From Arthrobacter sp. Edens01 (lineage in GTDB: Bacteria; Actinomycetota; Actinomycetes; Actinomycetales; Micrococcaceae), in NCBI RefSeq assembly GCF_001307035.1, contig NZ_LKIU01000002.1:169088-233087 (forward strand): a stretch of 64,000 nucleotides of DNA, in the 5' to 3' direction. The notes beneath the pieces are model-generated. The model made no database searches. It saw only the letters and a list, made by a program, of their open reading frames with translations, and was not told the origin of the DNA. Below are positions 1 to 7,869 of the stretch, one piece after another. The first letter of the stretch is position 1, and the number at the start of each line of letters is the position of its first letter. The position numbers and the translations under genes are program-made.

Positions 1-24
1 TTCACCACGAACCGTGAAGAGCCG
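1..24. repeat. ISL3-like IS right end (partial, at window edge)
   Basis: The 24 bases ending in GAAGAGCCG match the repeat at 3109-3132 at 21 of 24 positions. Read on the minus strand it starts CGGCTCTTC, close to the GGCTCTTC termini I recall for ISL3-family elements. It would be the right end of an element lying mostly left of the window. The family assignment is from memory. Confidence 0.45.
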
Positions 25-135
25 ACAAAGCAATGGCTAATGCGGACAGCTTTCTTTTCAATGTTTCCCCCCATAGTATTTGTTTGTATGACACCCAACC
101 GTTTCATGTGTGTGTAAAAATTGGGAGACGATTCC

Positions 136-303
136 GTGAGAAAGTTATCGAAACGCAACCGGAAGATGCTGATCGTCTTCGTGGTCCTGATCGCTGCGGC
201 GATAGTGGTTCTAGTTTTTCGTCAAATCACAAATCCGTACTCGAACATGCCGATGCCTGTCGAGTGGGGGAAACCGGTTACTCAAGCCCCTGAGACCCCT
301 TGA
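136..303 (+). CDS. Small single-pass membrane protein, unknown function
   Basis: This is a 55-aa protein with a basic N-terminus (RKLSKRNRK) followed by one hydrophobic segment of about 20 residues (roughly 11-29) and a short Pro-rich tail. The GTG at 136 is preferred because GGGAG lies 8 nt upstream; a TTG at 121 is in frame but has no such site. The tail overlaps, on the opposite strand, the end of the 135-aa gene read from 618, so one of the two 3' ends may be fortuitous. No family is recognised. Confidence 0.45.
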   Translation: MRKLSKRNRKMLIVFVVLIAAAIVVLVFRQITNPYSNMPMPVEWGKPVTQAPETP

Positions 304-618
304 GCCAACCAGTTCGGTGCGGTACTGCAGGAGGTATTCCTCGTTCTCTCCGACGGTGCTGCGCAGCAGCTGGCACACGTAATCCGCTTCCCAGGATTCT
401 GGCCGGCCTTGCAGGAGTGCTTCTATCCCGCCAACGTTGGCCGCGACGGAAGCGAGGATCCGGGAAAGAGTGCCAGCGAAATTTGTCGGCACTGAGTGTT
501 CGTTGGCGGTGCCGGCGCCAATGATGCGCTGGCCGCGGGCAGCTGCGGTGAGTGCGGTGATGGCTTCGTCTACCGGGTCGGGTTCAGGGGCATTCTTCTC
601 CAGCAGGGTTGGGGTCAT
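211..618 (-). CDS. Hypothetical 135-aa protein, plasmid-module gene
   Basis: The ATG at 618 overlaps the stop of the DUF192 gene by 4 bases (ATGA), so the two were probably translationally coupled. The protein is mostly helical and acidic over its first 100 residues, with an Ala-rich stretch (VDEAITALTAAARG) and no membrane segment. The last 30 residues are Arg-rich and antisense to the small membrane-protein gene, so the natural C-terminus may have been shorter. I do not recognise a family. Its position at the end of a recombinase-nrdH-ssb-parB string suggests a plasmid or conjugative-element accessory gene. Confidence 0.5.
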   Translation of the reverse strand: MTPTLLEKNAPEPDPVDEAITALTAAARGQRIIGAGTANEHSVPTNFAGTLSRILASVAANVGGIEALLQGRPESWEADYVCQLLRSTVGENEEYLLQYRTELVGSRGLRGLSNRFPPLDRHRHVRVRICDLTKN

Positions 619-1118
619 TGCTGTTCCTCTCGGATGCTGACGGGTGTTCCTGGGGTGATGCCTTTCAGTGCGTCTGCCGGTACTTCCAGAAGTGCGTCGA
701 CTGCTCCCGGTGATTTCCATCGGGGGCAGAGACTCTGGCGGTTTTCCGTGCAGGGGTCCAGCGTACTGATCTGCAGAACCTGTCCGTCGGCTATCCAAGC
801 TATGTCGATGGGGATTTCCATTCCGGCCATCCACACCTCTCGTTCTTTGCCCGGCTCGAAGGTAATGAGCATTCCTGTGCCGGGTGGAAGGTTTTGCCGG
901 CCACTGAGCCCTGCGCTTTGCTGCTCGGGTGTGACTGCGACTTCAACCTGAAACTCCCGCTCCTCCCCCACGGTGACGGTTGCTGCCTACGGCGCAGCAT
1001 CGCTGGCACATCCTGCCAGGGTGATGACCGCCAGGACCTGCACAATGAGTCCCCGAGCGATGCGCAGCTCCTTTCCGGAGCTGGGGGTGAAATGGCAGGA
1101 GCGGGAACCGCACCACAC
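615..1118 (-). pseudogene. DUF192-family lipoprotein interrupted by an in-frame stop
   Basis: From a GTG at 1118 (GAGGAG 8 nt upstream) the frame encodes a basic stretch, a hydrophobic run and a lipobox (LAVITLAGC), then SDAAP and a TAG at 987-989. The same frame continues without a gap as AATVTVGEEREFQVEVAV and gives a DUF192 domain, including the conserved region around PPGTGMLITFE and the MAGMEIPIDIAWI core. The signal peptide and the domain are therefore split by a single amber codon. Re-initiation at 971 would yield a 118-aa cytoplasmic domain without export signal. It overlaps the next gene by ATGA. A sequencing error remains possible. Confidence 0.7.
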
Positions 1119-1168
1119 GGTCCCCGCTCCTCTTTCTGTCCTCCGCAACCAACGAAGGAAATTTCTGT

Positions 1169-1420
1169 TCACGCCCGTCCTTCTTCTTGACGGGTCCGGC
1201 GCCCGGGACGCAGCGCACCGGCTTTCACCGGGACCCACTTCCTGCCGTTGTTGTGCTTTCGCTGCAGCCGGCGCACTTCCCGCAACACCGCGCCCTCAAT
1301 GAGCTCTGAGACTGACCGGTAGCCTTCCGCTCCGCCGGCTGCCAGGAAAGCGGCTCTGACCTGATCCGCGTCTTGTTCTGTGAAATACGGGGTGAATGAC
1401 GCAGGTTTTCTTTGGCTCAT
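1169..1420 (-). CDS. ParB-like centromere-binding protein (C-terminal-domain type)
   Basis: The 83-aa product starts at ATG 1420 with AGGGA 5 nt upstream. The segment from FTEQDADQVRAAF through EGYRSVSELIEGAV and LREVRRLQRKHNNGRKW resembles the ribbon-helix-helix C-terminal domain of small plasmid ParB proteins of actinobacteria, which bind the partition site. It ends in a strongly basic tail. No ParA-type ATPase is visible in the window, so partition would need a gene outside it, or the module is decayed. Family assignment is from recognition of the motif pattern. Confidence 0.65.
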   Translation of the reverse strand: MSQRKPASFTPYFTEQDADQVRAAFLAAGGAEGYRSVSELIEGAVLREVRRLQRKHNNGRKWVPVKAGALRPGRRTRQEEGRA

Positions 1421-1442
1421 CGGGTTCCCTGGTCCATGGTCT

Positions 1443-1622
1443 TCATTCCAGCACCTGGATCCTGAGGTTCTCGGCCGCAGCAGCCCACTCCAGGAAAGGG
1501 GCTCCCGTTCGTTCTGTGGGGTCCTCGCTGCGGTACAGGAATTCGTCCCTGATGCGTTCGAGTGCGGTGGAGAGTACGAACACGTCATGCTCTCCACCGA
1601 GCTCTAGTTTCTTGCCTGGCAT
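1443..1622 (-). CDS. Hypothetical 59-aa protein downstream of ssb
   Basis: The protein begins MPGKKLELGGEHDVFVLS and is predicted mostly helical (ALERIRDEFLYR, LEWAAAAENLRIQVLE). ATG 1622 lies 8 nt after the ssb stop with an AGAGAG-like site, and the parB-like gene follows 22 nt later, so it reads as an operon member. Too small to assign; the tight spacing and the clean start support a real gene. Confidence 0.5.
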   Translation of the reverse strand: MPGKKLELGGEHDVFVLSTALERIRDEFLYRSEDPTERTGAPFLEWAAAAENLRIQVLE

Positions 1623-1630
1623 TTTTCTCT

Positions 1631-2044
1631 CTACTCCACGGGTGTGAGGTAGGGGTTTCCGCTCTGTTGTTCGGGCTGTGAGGGGCGTTTGGCCGGCTGC
1701 ACGGGGCCGTATTTGAGGGACGCTCCGATTTCTTCGACGTCGAGTTCGATGGTGGTTCGGTTCTCGCCGTCCTTGGTTTCGAACCGCCGGGATTTCAGTG
1801 TTCCTTCGGCTATGACCCTGCTTCCCTTGGTGAGGGATTCCGCGATGTATTCGGCTGTTTCGCGCCATACGGTGCAGCGGATGAAGAGTGTTTCTCCGTC
1901 CTTCCATTCATTGCTTTGGCGGTCCAGGATCCTCGGTGTTGAAGCGATGGTGAAGTTGGCGACCGGGACGCCGCTGGGGGTGAAGCGCAGTTCGGGATCC
2001 GAGGTGAGGTTTCCGGTGATGGTGGTGGTGGGTTCGCCTGCCAT
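1631..2044 (-). CDS. ssb: Single-stranded DNA-binding protein, plasmid type
   Basis: This 137-aa protein has one OB fold: [18 protein letters not shown], then VANFTIAST, the [18 protein letters not shown] segment and [11 protein letters not shown]. It would coat single-stranded DNA during replication or transfer. It ends NPYLTPVE and so lacks the acidic DDDIPF-type tip with which chromosomal SSB recruits partner proteins. That is common among plasmid or phage copies and indicates it does not replace the chromosomal protein. It sits between nrdH and the 59-aa gene. Confidence 0.9.
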   Translation of the reverse strand: MAGEPTTTITGNLTSDPELRFTPSGVPVANFTIASTPRILDRQSNEWKDGETLFIRCTVWRETAEYIAESLTKGSRVIAEGTLKSRRFETKDGENRTTIELDVEEIGASLKYGPVQPAKRPSQPEQQSGNPYLTPVE

Positions 2045-2095
2045 GGTGATCAGCTTCCTTCGTGGGTGATAGATGGGAGTGCTGCTTTTTATGGG

Positions 2096-2362
2096 TTAGG
2101 TGCTGGGGGTTTCCAGGGCGATGACCTGGTTGATCTTGTCCGGGTTCAGTCCTGACCAGTGATCTTCGGATCCGTCCCGTTCGTAGACGACGACGGGTGC
2201 CTGGACGTACCCGAGTTCTTCGGTGATGTATTCCAGTGCTGCGGGGGTGGCGGTGATATCGACTACCTGGGGATCAAGCCCGGCGTTCTTGAACCTTCCG
2301 ATGGTGAGCTTGCAGGGTCCACAACCGGGCTTCGTGTAGACGGTGATAGTCATGGCACTCAT
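2096..2362 (-). CDS. nrdH: NrdH-like glutaredoxin
   Basis: The 88-aa thioredoxin-fold protein carries the CGPC redox motif near residue 14 (TKPGCGPCKLT), the conserved APVVV cis-Pro region and the HWSGLNPDKI end characteristic of NrdH, the electron donor of class Ib ribonucleotide reductase. There is no nrdI/nrdE/nrdF here, so this is an accessory, plasmid-borne copy. Translation could also begin at the second Met, 9 nt downstream. It lies between the recombinase remnant and ssb. Confidence 0.85.
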   Translation of the reverse strand: MSAMTITVYTKPGCGPCKLTIGRFKNAGLDPQVVDITATPAALEYITEELGYVQAPVVVYERDGSEDHWSGLNPDKINQVIALETPST

Positions 2363-2383
2363 TCCTCAGGTTTCGTAGTCGTT

Positions 2384-2989
2384 TTAGTCAGAGTCCGTGC
2401 TGTTGGTGATGCTTCTATTTTCCCATTTATTCATCTGAATAATAAGGGGTTTTGGCCCTAAATCTAGGGGTTTTCTACCTGTATATCGCTGGAACGTGCG
2501 AGTAGTTTCGGGACCAGTTTCGCTGGGTTGGGCCAGGCCAGCCCTGGTTCGTTCTCTGATTAGTTCGCGTTCCATTTCCGCCACGGAGGCGATGATGTTG
2601 AACATCAGCCGGCCGGATGGGGTGGTCGTATCGATCCCTTCTGTAAGGGACCGGAAGGCAACTCCCCGTTCGTGCAGCGAATCCAGCAGTTCTACCAGTC
2701 CGCGCACGGTCCTGCCGAGACGGTCGAGCTTGGTAACGACGAGTGTGTTTCCGGGCTGGAGTGCCCTCAGGCAGGCTTCCAGTTCTGGTCTGGCCATGGT
2801 GGCTCCGGAGCGGCCGTGGTCGGAGTAAATTTCGTAGCACCCTGCCTGGCGCAGCTGCTGCTGCTGGGATTCCAGGCTCTGTTCAGTCGTTGAGACGCGG
2901 GCGTCGACGGAGACCGCGGTGCGCGGCAGCCACATCCGCAGGGCTTTTCGGAACGCTGCTGAGGGGTCGAAAGATGGTGGTGGCAGCAT
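2384..2989 (-). pseudogene. Serine recombinase (resolvase), altered at both ends
   Basis: The catalytic domain is intact: ARVSTTEQSLESQQQQL with the nucleophile Ser, the KLDRLGRTVRGL motif with the conserved Asp and Args, and AEMERELIRERTRAGLA. The usual beginning (M-x-I-G-Y-ARVS) is replaced by an unrelated 28-residue lead, with Asp where the Tyr normally is. After RTRAGLA the usual basic hinge and helix-turn-helix DNA-binding domain are missing; about 50 unrelated residues follow. A protein from this frame would lack site recognition, so I treat it as a remnant. Confidence 0.7.
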
Positions 2990-3018
2990 CGGGGCGCGGG
3001 GAAGTAGGCTCGATCAAG

Positions 3019-3081
3019 GCTCGTAGCTCCTGACTCTTGATGAATGCGTAGAGAACATCCATCACAGCAGGGCTACGAGCC
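3019..3081. repeat. Inverted repeat upstream of the recombinase
   Basis: GGCTCGTAGC at 3019-3028 is repeated inverted as GCTACGAGCC at 3072-3081 with 43 bases between. It lies upstream of the recombinase frame and could be a res-type site or part of the adjacent IS end. No function is proven. Confidence 0.4.
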
Positions 3082-3108
3082 CTTTAGCTTTCAAGACACG
3101 GAACCTGT

Positions 3109-3132
3109 TTCACCATCAACCGCGAAGAGCCG
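3109..3132. repeat. ISL3-like IS right end (remnant)
   Basis: The sequence matches bases 1-24 at 21 of 24 positions, in the same orientation. No transposase is attached to it here, so it is a solo end. The protease fragment begins directly after it, which suggests an IS-mediated deletion. Confidence 0.5.
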
Positions 3133-3490
3133 CTTTGTCTGCTGTCATCGCCAGCGGCATCAGCGGGGCTGCCGCGTCAGAGACGAGCGAGGTGTGTCCA
3201 AAGCTCCTTACGTTTATGTAGGGGTGTACAACGGGAATGCGATTGCTCCGATTGCTGGATACACTGGAACACCCCAGGTCGGAAACTCAGTTTGCTACAC
3301 CGGTACACAATCCGGGCAGGTGTGCAGCAACACTGTTACGCGGGTTAATCAGTACATTTGCTATTCGTACATTCCTGCTCAGTGCTACGGGGGCTTAACC
3401 GTAACCGAACAGAGCAACGGCGTTCCAGCTGCTGGGAACGGTGACAGCGGAGGGCCGGTAATATCCGCAATAGGTGGCGTTATCCGCTAA
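3133..3490 (+). pseudogene. Secreted trypsin-like (S1, streptogrisin type) protease fragment
   Basis: The C-terminal half of a chymotrypsin-fold protease is readable from about 3200: GVYNGNAIAPIAGY, VGNSVCYTGTQSGQVC with paired Cys, and the catalytic-Ser motif GNGDSGGPVIS. The His and Asp of the triad are absent. In another frame at about 3142-3190 lies SAVIASGISGAAASETS, which resembles the end of a signal peptide, so the gene lost its middle and its frame. It also stops early, just before the hsdR stop at 3495. Certainly non-functional. Confidence 0.7.
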
Positions 3491-3494
3491 CGTC

Positions 3495-6400
3495 CTAGTC
3501 GTTGCCCATGGCATCCAATTGTGCCCGCGCCCGTAGCCGGTCTTGCAAGCCGGCGGCGAGGAGAATTTCGACGATTTTCTCCGGACCGCCCAGCTCCAAC
3601 AGCACGTTGGTGGCTTTCTGATGCCCGTCGCCCGCGGTGTAGATACTCTCCTCGACTGTCTCGTTCAGGGTGGGTGAAGAACGGAAGTCAAGGGGACCGT
3701 TGGCTATGGCCTCGCGCTGAAGCTGCTCGTTCGATTCAACATGGCGCGAGACGGATTCAAACACGTTGAGCTGGTCTTCATCTCTGATCCCCGTGCCCTC
3801 GAAGAGCTTGTTGATCTGCTCGATCAGGCCGCCGAAGGTGCCCAGGGTTTTTTCTCTGACGACCCCGGAGCCCACAGCTGTGATCCCCTTGAGCCCCTTG
3901 CCCTCCCCGTCGACCAGCTTCAGGTCCCGGGCTTCCTGCTTTTTCAGGGCGTAGTGGGTGAGCACCACGTCGGAAAGATCCAGGTTGTTGCCGGTGGCGC
4001 TGGTCTGCAGTGCCTTGGAGAGCAGCTTGAGGTAGATCGCAAGTTTTTCGATCCGGGTGCTCCCGTAGTCGATGATCTGCGAGAAGAAATCATAGGACTT
4101 GTTGAAGGCTCCAGCCGTTTTACGGAACTCCTCCAGCTGCTCCAGCTCCAGCGTGTTGTTTGTGAACACCGCTTTCTTGTGGCGGTCGTGGAACACGTCA
4201 ATGGCTGGCTGGAGGTGTGACACCAGACCGTTGTGGTTGCGCTGGGCCACCCATTTCGCGGCGACCAGCTCCACTTCCCGGTCATTGTAGATACCTGCGG
4301 CGTCCAGCTTCATGATCATGTCGTGAATGACGTCCGGATTGGATGCCTTCACGATGGACGCTTCCTCAAAATAGGTTTGGAAGGCGTCGAGGATGGTGTC
4401 CGGATCGTTGGCGAAATCCAGTACGTAGGTCTTGTCCTTGCCCGGGATCACCCTGTTGAGGCGGGAGAGGGTCTGCACGGCGGCGATGCCCGAGAGTTTC
4501 TTGTCCACGTACATGCCCACCAGCAGGGGTTGGTCGAACCCGGTTTGGAACTTGTTGGCCACAAGCATGACTTGGTAGTCGTCGCTGCCGAAGGCCTTGG
4601 TCAGGCTTCGGCCCTTGAGCCCGGGGTTCATGGTGTATTCGGTAAAGCCGTTGGGTCCGGATTCGGGGTCGGTTACCTCGCCGGAAAAAGCAACCAAGGC
4701 AGCCAGCTCCGTTTCATAGCCCTTGAGCTGAAGGTAGTTGTCGATGGCGAGTTTGTAGCGGACCGCTTCCTTGCGTGAGGAGGTCACCACCATGGCTTTG
4801 GCACGGCCGGCCAGGTGGTGGGCTACATTTTCGCGGAAGTGCTCCACGATGATTGCGACTTTCTGGGCGATGTTGTGCGGGTGCAGCCTCACCCATTGCA
4901 TCAGTGCTTTGGTGCCCTGGTCGCGATCCACCTCCTGGGTGGCAGCGTCCTGGTCGGACTGAGCGATTCGGGCTGCCATCTCGTAGGTGGTGTAGTTCTG
5001 GAGTACGTCGAGGATGAAACCCTCCTCGATGGCCTGCTTCATTGAATACAGGTCGAAGACCTCCATTGTCCCGTTCTCGTCCGGACGTCCGAAGAGATCG
5101 ATCGTCTTCGCTTTCGGTGTGGCCGTGAAGGCGAAGAAGGAGAGGTTCATGGTGGCGCCGGCCCTGGCTGCCATTTCGGCGGCCAGAACGTCCTCGGTGG
5201 TGATGTCCTCGCCCTCCTCCAACCCCATGGAGGTGAGGACATTCTTCAAAGACTTGGCGGCGTCCCCGGACTGCGACGAATGGGCCTCGTCAGCGATGAT
5301 CGCGTAGTTGCGCCCGGCCAGGCCCTTGTTCTTGCGAATCTCTTCCATGGCATGGGGGAAGGTCTGCAGGGTCACGCCGATGATCTGCCGGCCTTTGATT
5401 AAAGCCTCGGCGAGTTGCTTGGATTTGGAGCCTTCGGAGCCGCGGGTGATCGGAGCGAAGACGCCGGCCACGGTTTCCAGCTGCTCGATGGCCTTTTGCA
5501 GCTGGCCGTCCAAAACAGTGCGGTCGCTGATGACGATGACGCCGTCGAAGACCTTGGACCCGTTCTCGCGGTGCAGGGAAGCGAGCCGGTAGGCGGTCCA
5601 TGCGATTGAGTCGGTCTTCCCGGAGCCGGCCGAGTGCTGGATCAGATAATTGTGCCCGGGTCCTTCGGCCAGAGCGGCGCTGGTCAAGGCGTTGACGGCG
5701 CGCCACTGGTGGTACCGCGGGAAGCGGGTGGAAGCCTTGAAGGACTTCTTCCCGGTGATGGGGTGGGTGTCTTCCTCGAAGCGGTAATGAATGAATTTTC
5801 CGAGCACCGTCAGCCACGCTTCAGGCTCCAGAAGATCTTCCCAGAAGTAGGCGGTTGGGGAGGTGCCTTCGCGCTCGGCGTTGCCGGCCCCGTTGTTCCT
5901 GCCCGCGTTGAAGGGCAGGAACCGCGTTGAAGGTCCCTCCAGCTTCGTTGTCATGTGCACTTCCTGGTTGGACACGACAAAGTGCACCAGTGCCCCGCGC
6001 CCGTGACACAGCAGCGGTTCGCCCTTGGGATTGCGGTCCTGCCGGTACTGCTTCAGTGCCGCCTCGGCGTCCTGCGTCAGGTCCGTTTTCAGTTCGACGG
6101 TGGCGACAGGGATTCCATTAAGGAAGAGCACCAGATCCAGGGACTTGTTGTTCGCCTGGGAATAATGGACCTGGCGCATCACCCGTAACCTGTTGCGCCC
6201 GTAGCGTTCCACAGTGGAAGGGTTCAACCCATCGGCAGGCTTGGGCTGGAACATCCGCAGCGTCGCCGGTGTCACGCCGATCGGCTTCTTCAGGGCGTTC
6301 AGCGTACCGCCGCCATTGAATGGGTCCGCGCCCATTACGGACGACAACCGGTCCAGTACCCGGAGCTTGGCCTTGGCCAGCATCGTTGGGTTCAGGTCCG

Positions 6401-6572
6401 GCTTCAGGACCTTTGCAAGCTCCTCCGGTACGGTGTCCTGCAGCCAGCCGAACACGTCCTCGGGGAAGAGCGCCCGTTCGCGGTCGTAGCCCTCATCGGT
6501 GGCGGAATAAAGCCAGCCATGGGCAGCCAAGTGGCTGCAGATGCTGTTCTCGAACTCAATCTCGTTATGCAA
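3495..6572 (-). CDS. hsdR: Type I restriction enzyme, R subunit
   Basis: HsdR is the ATP-driven translocase and nuclease of a type I restriction complex with HsdM and HsdS. Visible are the nuclease motif (LDLVLFLNGIPVATVELK, residues about 145-162), Walker A HSAGSGKTDS (about 313), the DEAH box ADEAHSS (about 427), FFAFTATPKAKT, and the motif VI region LSRLNRVIPGKDK. The family usually begins HNEIEFE, so I place the start at TTG 6572; upstream in-frame ATGs (6632, 6656) would overlap hsdS by 68-92 nt. With TTG the overlap is 8 nt. The length of 1,025 aa is normal and no defect is visible. Confidence 0.95.
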   Translation of the reverse strand: MHNEIEFENSICSHLAAHGWLYSATDEGYDRERALFPEDVFGWLQDTVPEELAKVLKPDLNPTMLAKAKLRVLDRLSSVMGADPFNGGGTLNALKKPIGVTPATLRMFQPKPADGLNPSTVERYGRNRLRVMRQVHYSQANNKSLDLVLFLNGIPVATVELKTDLTQDAEAALKQYRQDRNPKGEPLLCHGRGALVHFVVSNQEVHMTTKLEGPSTRFLPFNAGRNNGAGNAEREGTSPTAYFWEDLLEPEAWLTVLGKFIHYRFEEDTHPITGKKSFKASTRFPRYHQWRAVNALTSAALAEGPGHNYLIQHSAGSGKTDSIAWTAYRLASLHRENGSKVFDGVIVISDRTVLDGQLQKAIEQLETVAGVFAPITRGSEGSKSKQLAEALIKGRQIIGVTLQTFPHAMEEIRKNKGLAGRNYAIIADEAHSSQSGDAAKSLKNVLTSMGLEEGEDITTEDVLAAEMAARAGATMNLSFFAFTATPKAKTIDLFGRPDENGTMEVFDLYSMKQAIEEGFILDVLQNYTTYEMAARIAQSDQDAATQEVDRDQGTKALMQWVRLHPHNIAQKVAIIVEHFRENVAHHLAGRAKAMVVTSSRKEAVRYKLAIDNYLQLKGYETELAALVAFSGEVTDPESGPNGFTEYTMNPGLKGRSLTKAFGSDDYQVMLVANKFQTGFDQPLLVGMYVDKKLSGIAAVQTLSRLNRVIPGKDKTYVLDFANDPDTILDAFQTYFEEASIVKASNPDVIHDMIMKLDAAGIYNDREVELVAAKWVAQRNHNGLVSHLQPAIDVFHDRHKKAVFTNNTLELEQLEEFRKTAGAFNKSYDFFSQIIDYGSTRIEKLAIYLKLLSKALQTSATGNNLDLSDVVLTHYALKKQEARDLKLVDGEGKGLKGITAVGSGVVREKTLGTFGGLIEQINKLFEGTGIRDEDQLNVFESVSRHVESNEQLQREAIANGPLDFRSSPTLNETVEESIYTAGDGHQKATNVLLELGGPEKIVEILLAAGLQDRLRARAQLDAMGND

Positions 6573-7869
6573 CGCCAACAGACTCGGCCCCCACCTTGTT
6601 AGTTGAAGCCCGCGCCATGCGGTCGCGGACATCAATCTTCCCCGTGACCGCCGCACTGATTACGGCCGCCCGTCGCTCTTTCGACAGCTTGATAGCTTGA
6701 CGTGCATCGGCGATAGCAGCGTCAATTTCGGCGGTCTCATGGTCGACGAATTCAGCAATGGAACGCTGTTCGTCAATAGGTGGGACCGGGATCAGGAGTG
6801 CGCGCAGTTTCTCAGCGGTGAGGTGCATAATCGTTGAACCGTTGCAGATGACTTCGAATACCCCGGAATCCCTAAACACGCGGATCAAATAGCCCAAGTA
6901 CTTGGTATCTGCTGACCCAAGGGACCTAACGCGGTTTACGGTCTTTTGGAAGCTCCAGCCGTCCATGGCGGAGTCCAAGTAATGCACCGTTCCGACAGAA
7001 CCGCCCTCTACTACCAAGAGATCTTTGGCCATCAGGTTCAAGCGTTCGGCTTCATAGGAGGTAAAGGCCATTTCATTGACGTCGGATAGATCAAGACCCG
7101 CATCTTGAATGTTGCCGGCGCGAACATAGGGGAGCACTCGTGCCCCGACAGGTGTTTCCTTGGCGCCATCGAGCATCTTTCCAAGCACGACCTCAAAGTG
7201 GTGCCCTAGTGTTGAGAGCAGCCAGTGCGCCGGAACCTCACCAATCCATGTCACCCCGCTGTCCTTCATAGGAACGCTTGAGTTCAGGCCTTTGGTGACT
7301 GCTTGAGCGGTGATTGCTGTGCGGCGCTCTTCCAGAAGGGCGATCAAGTCCTCCTGATCCGAGATGAAGGCATCAATCTCGTCCGTCTCACAGTCGAGAT
7401 AGTTAGAAATGGCTTCTTGTTCGTGGAGAGCCGGGACACCAATTTTTGCTGAGCCCAGATCTGTTTGGGTCATGCTTGGCAGCGCAGTGCTCGTTACGTA
7501 GAAGTCGAACGGGATGCGCGTGGCCCAGTAGTAGAGAAACTTCGGTAGCAATCTGTGAGTATCGATTCGGGTGTAATACATCGTGTCAACAGTCCAAAAC
7601 TTACCGTTGACATACAACGGCTTGTCAACGGTTCCCTTGCGACCGAAAAGCACCGACTCGCCATCGAATAAGTATTCCGAAGATCGGCGGAACTCACCCC
7701 CTGAGCCGATGACCGGATAGCCGCCGTTTTCGACCATCACATGTTTATAATCCGAACCATTGCCAAAGTTTACAAATCGGGATAAACGAACCACGTCCCA
7801 ATGCGCCGGAATGTGGCCTAGAGATTTAACCCCGCTGTCTTTATACGCCGGATACAGCTTCAAGCTCAT
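6565..7869 (-). CDS. hsdS: Type I restriction-modification specificity subunit
   Basis: HsdS sets the DNA target. The 434-aa protein has the expected two-fold layout: target domain 1 opening with KDSGVKSLGHIPAHWDV, a helical spacer (EQEAISNYLDCETDEIDAF, then EERRTAITAQAVTKGL), target domain 2 opening with MKDSGVTWIGEVPAHW, and a second spacer with EQRSIAEFVDHETAEID. The two spacers are clearly related repeats. ATG 7869 overlaps the hsdM stop by ATGA, so the two are coupled. The target sequence cannot be predicted from here. Confidence 0.95.
   Translation of the reverse strand: MSLKLYPAYKDSGVKSLGHIPAHWDVVRLSRFVNFGNGSDYKHVMVENGGYPVIGSGGEFRRSSEYLFDGESVLFGRKGTVDKPLYVNGKFWTVDTMYYTRIDTHRLLPKFLYYWATRIPFDFYVTSTALPSMTQTDLGSAKIGVPALHEQEAISNYLDCETDEIDAFISDQEDLIALLEERRTAITAQAVTKGLNSSVPMKDSGVTWIGEVPAHWLLSTLGHHFEVVLGKMLDGAKETPVGARVLPYVRAGNIQDAGLDLSDVNEMAFTSYEAERLNLMAKDLLVVEGGSVGTVHYLDSAMDGWSFQKTVNRVRSLGSADTKYLGYLIRVFRDSGVFEVICNGSTIMHLTAEKLRALLIPVPPIDEQRSIAEFVDHETAEIDAAIADARQAIKLSKERRAAVISAAVTGKIDVRDRMARASTNKVGAESVGVA

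Noticed and set aside
2883-3065. 60-aa minus-strand frame upstream of the recombinase
   Set aside because: Overlaps the recombinase frame and inverted repeat; no motif and no ribosome-binding site.
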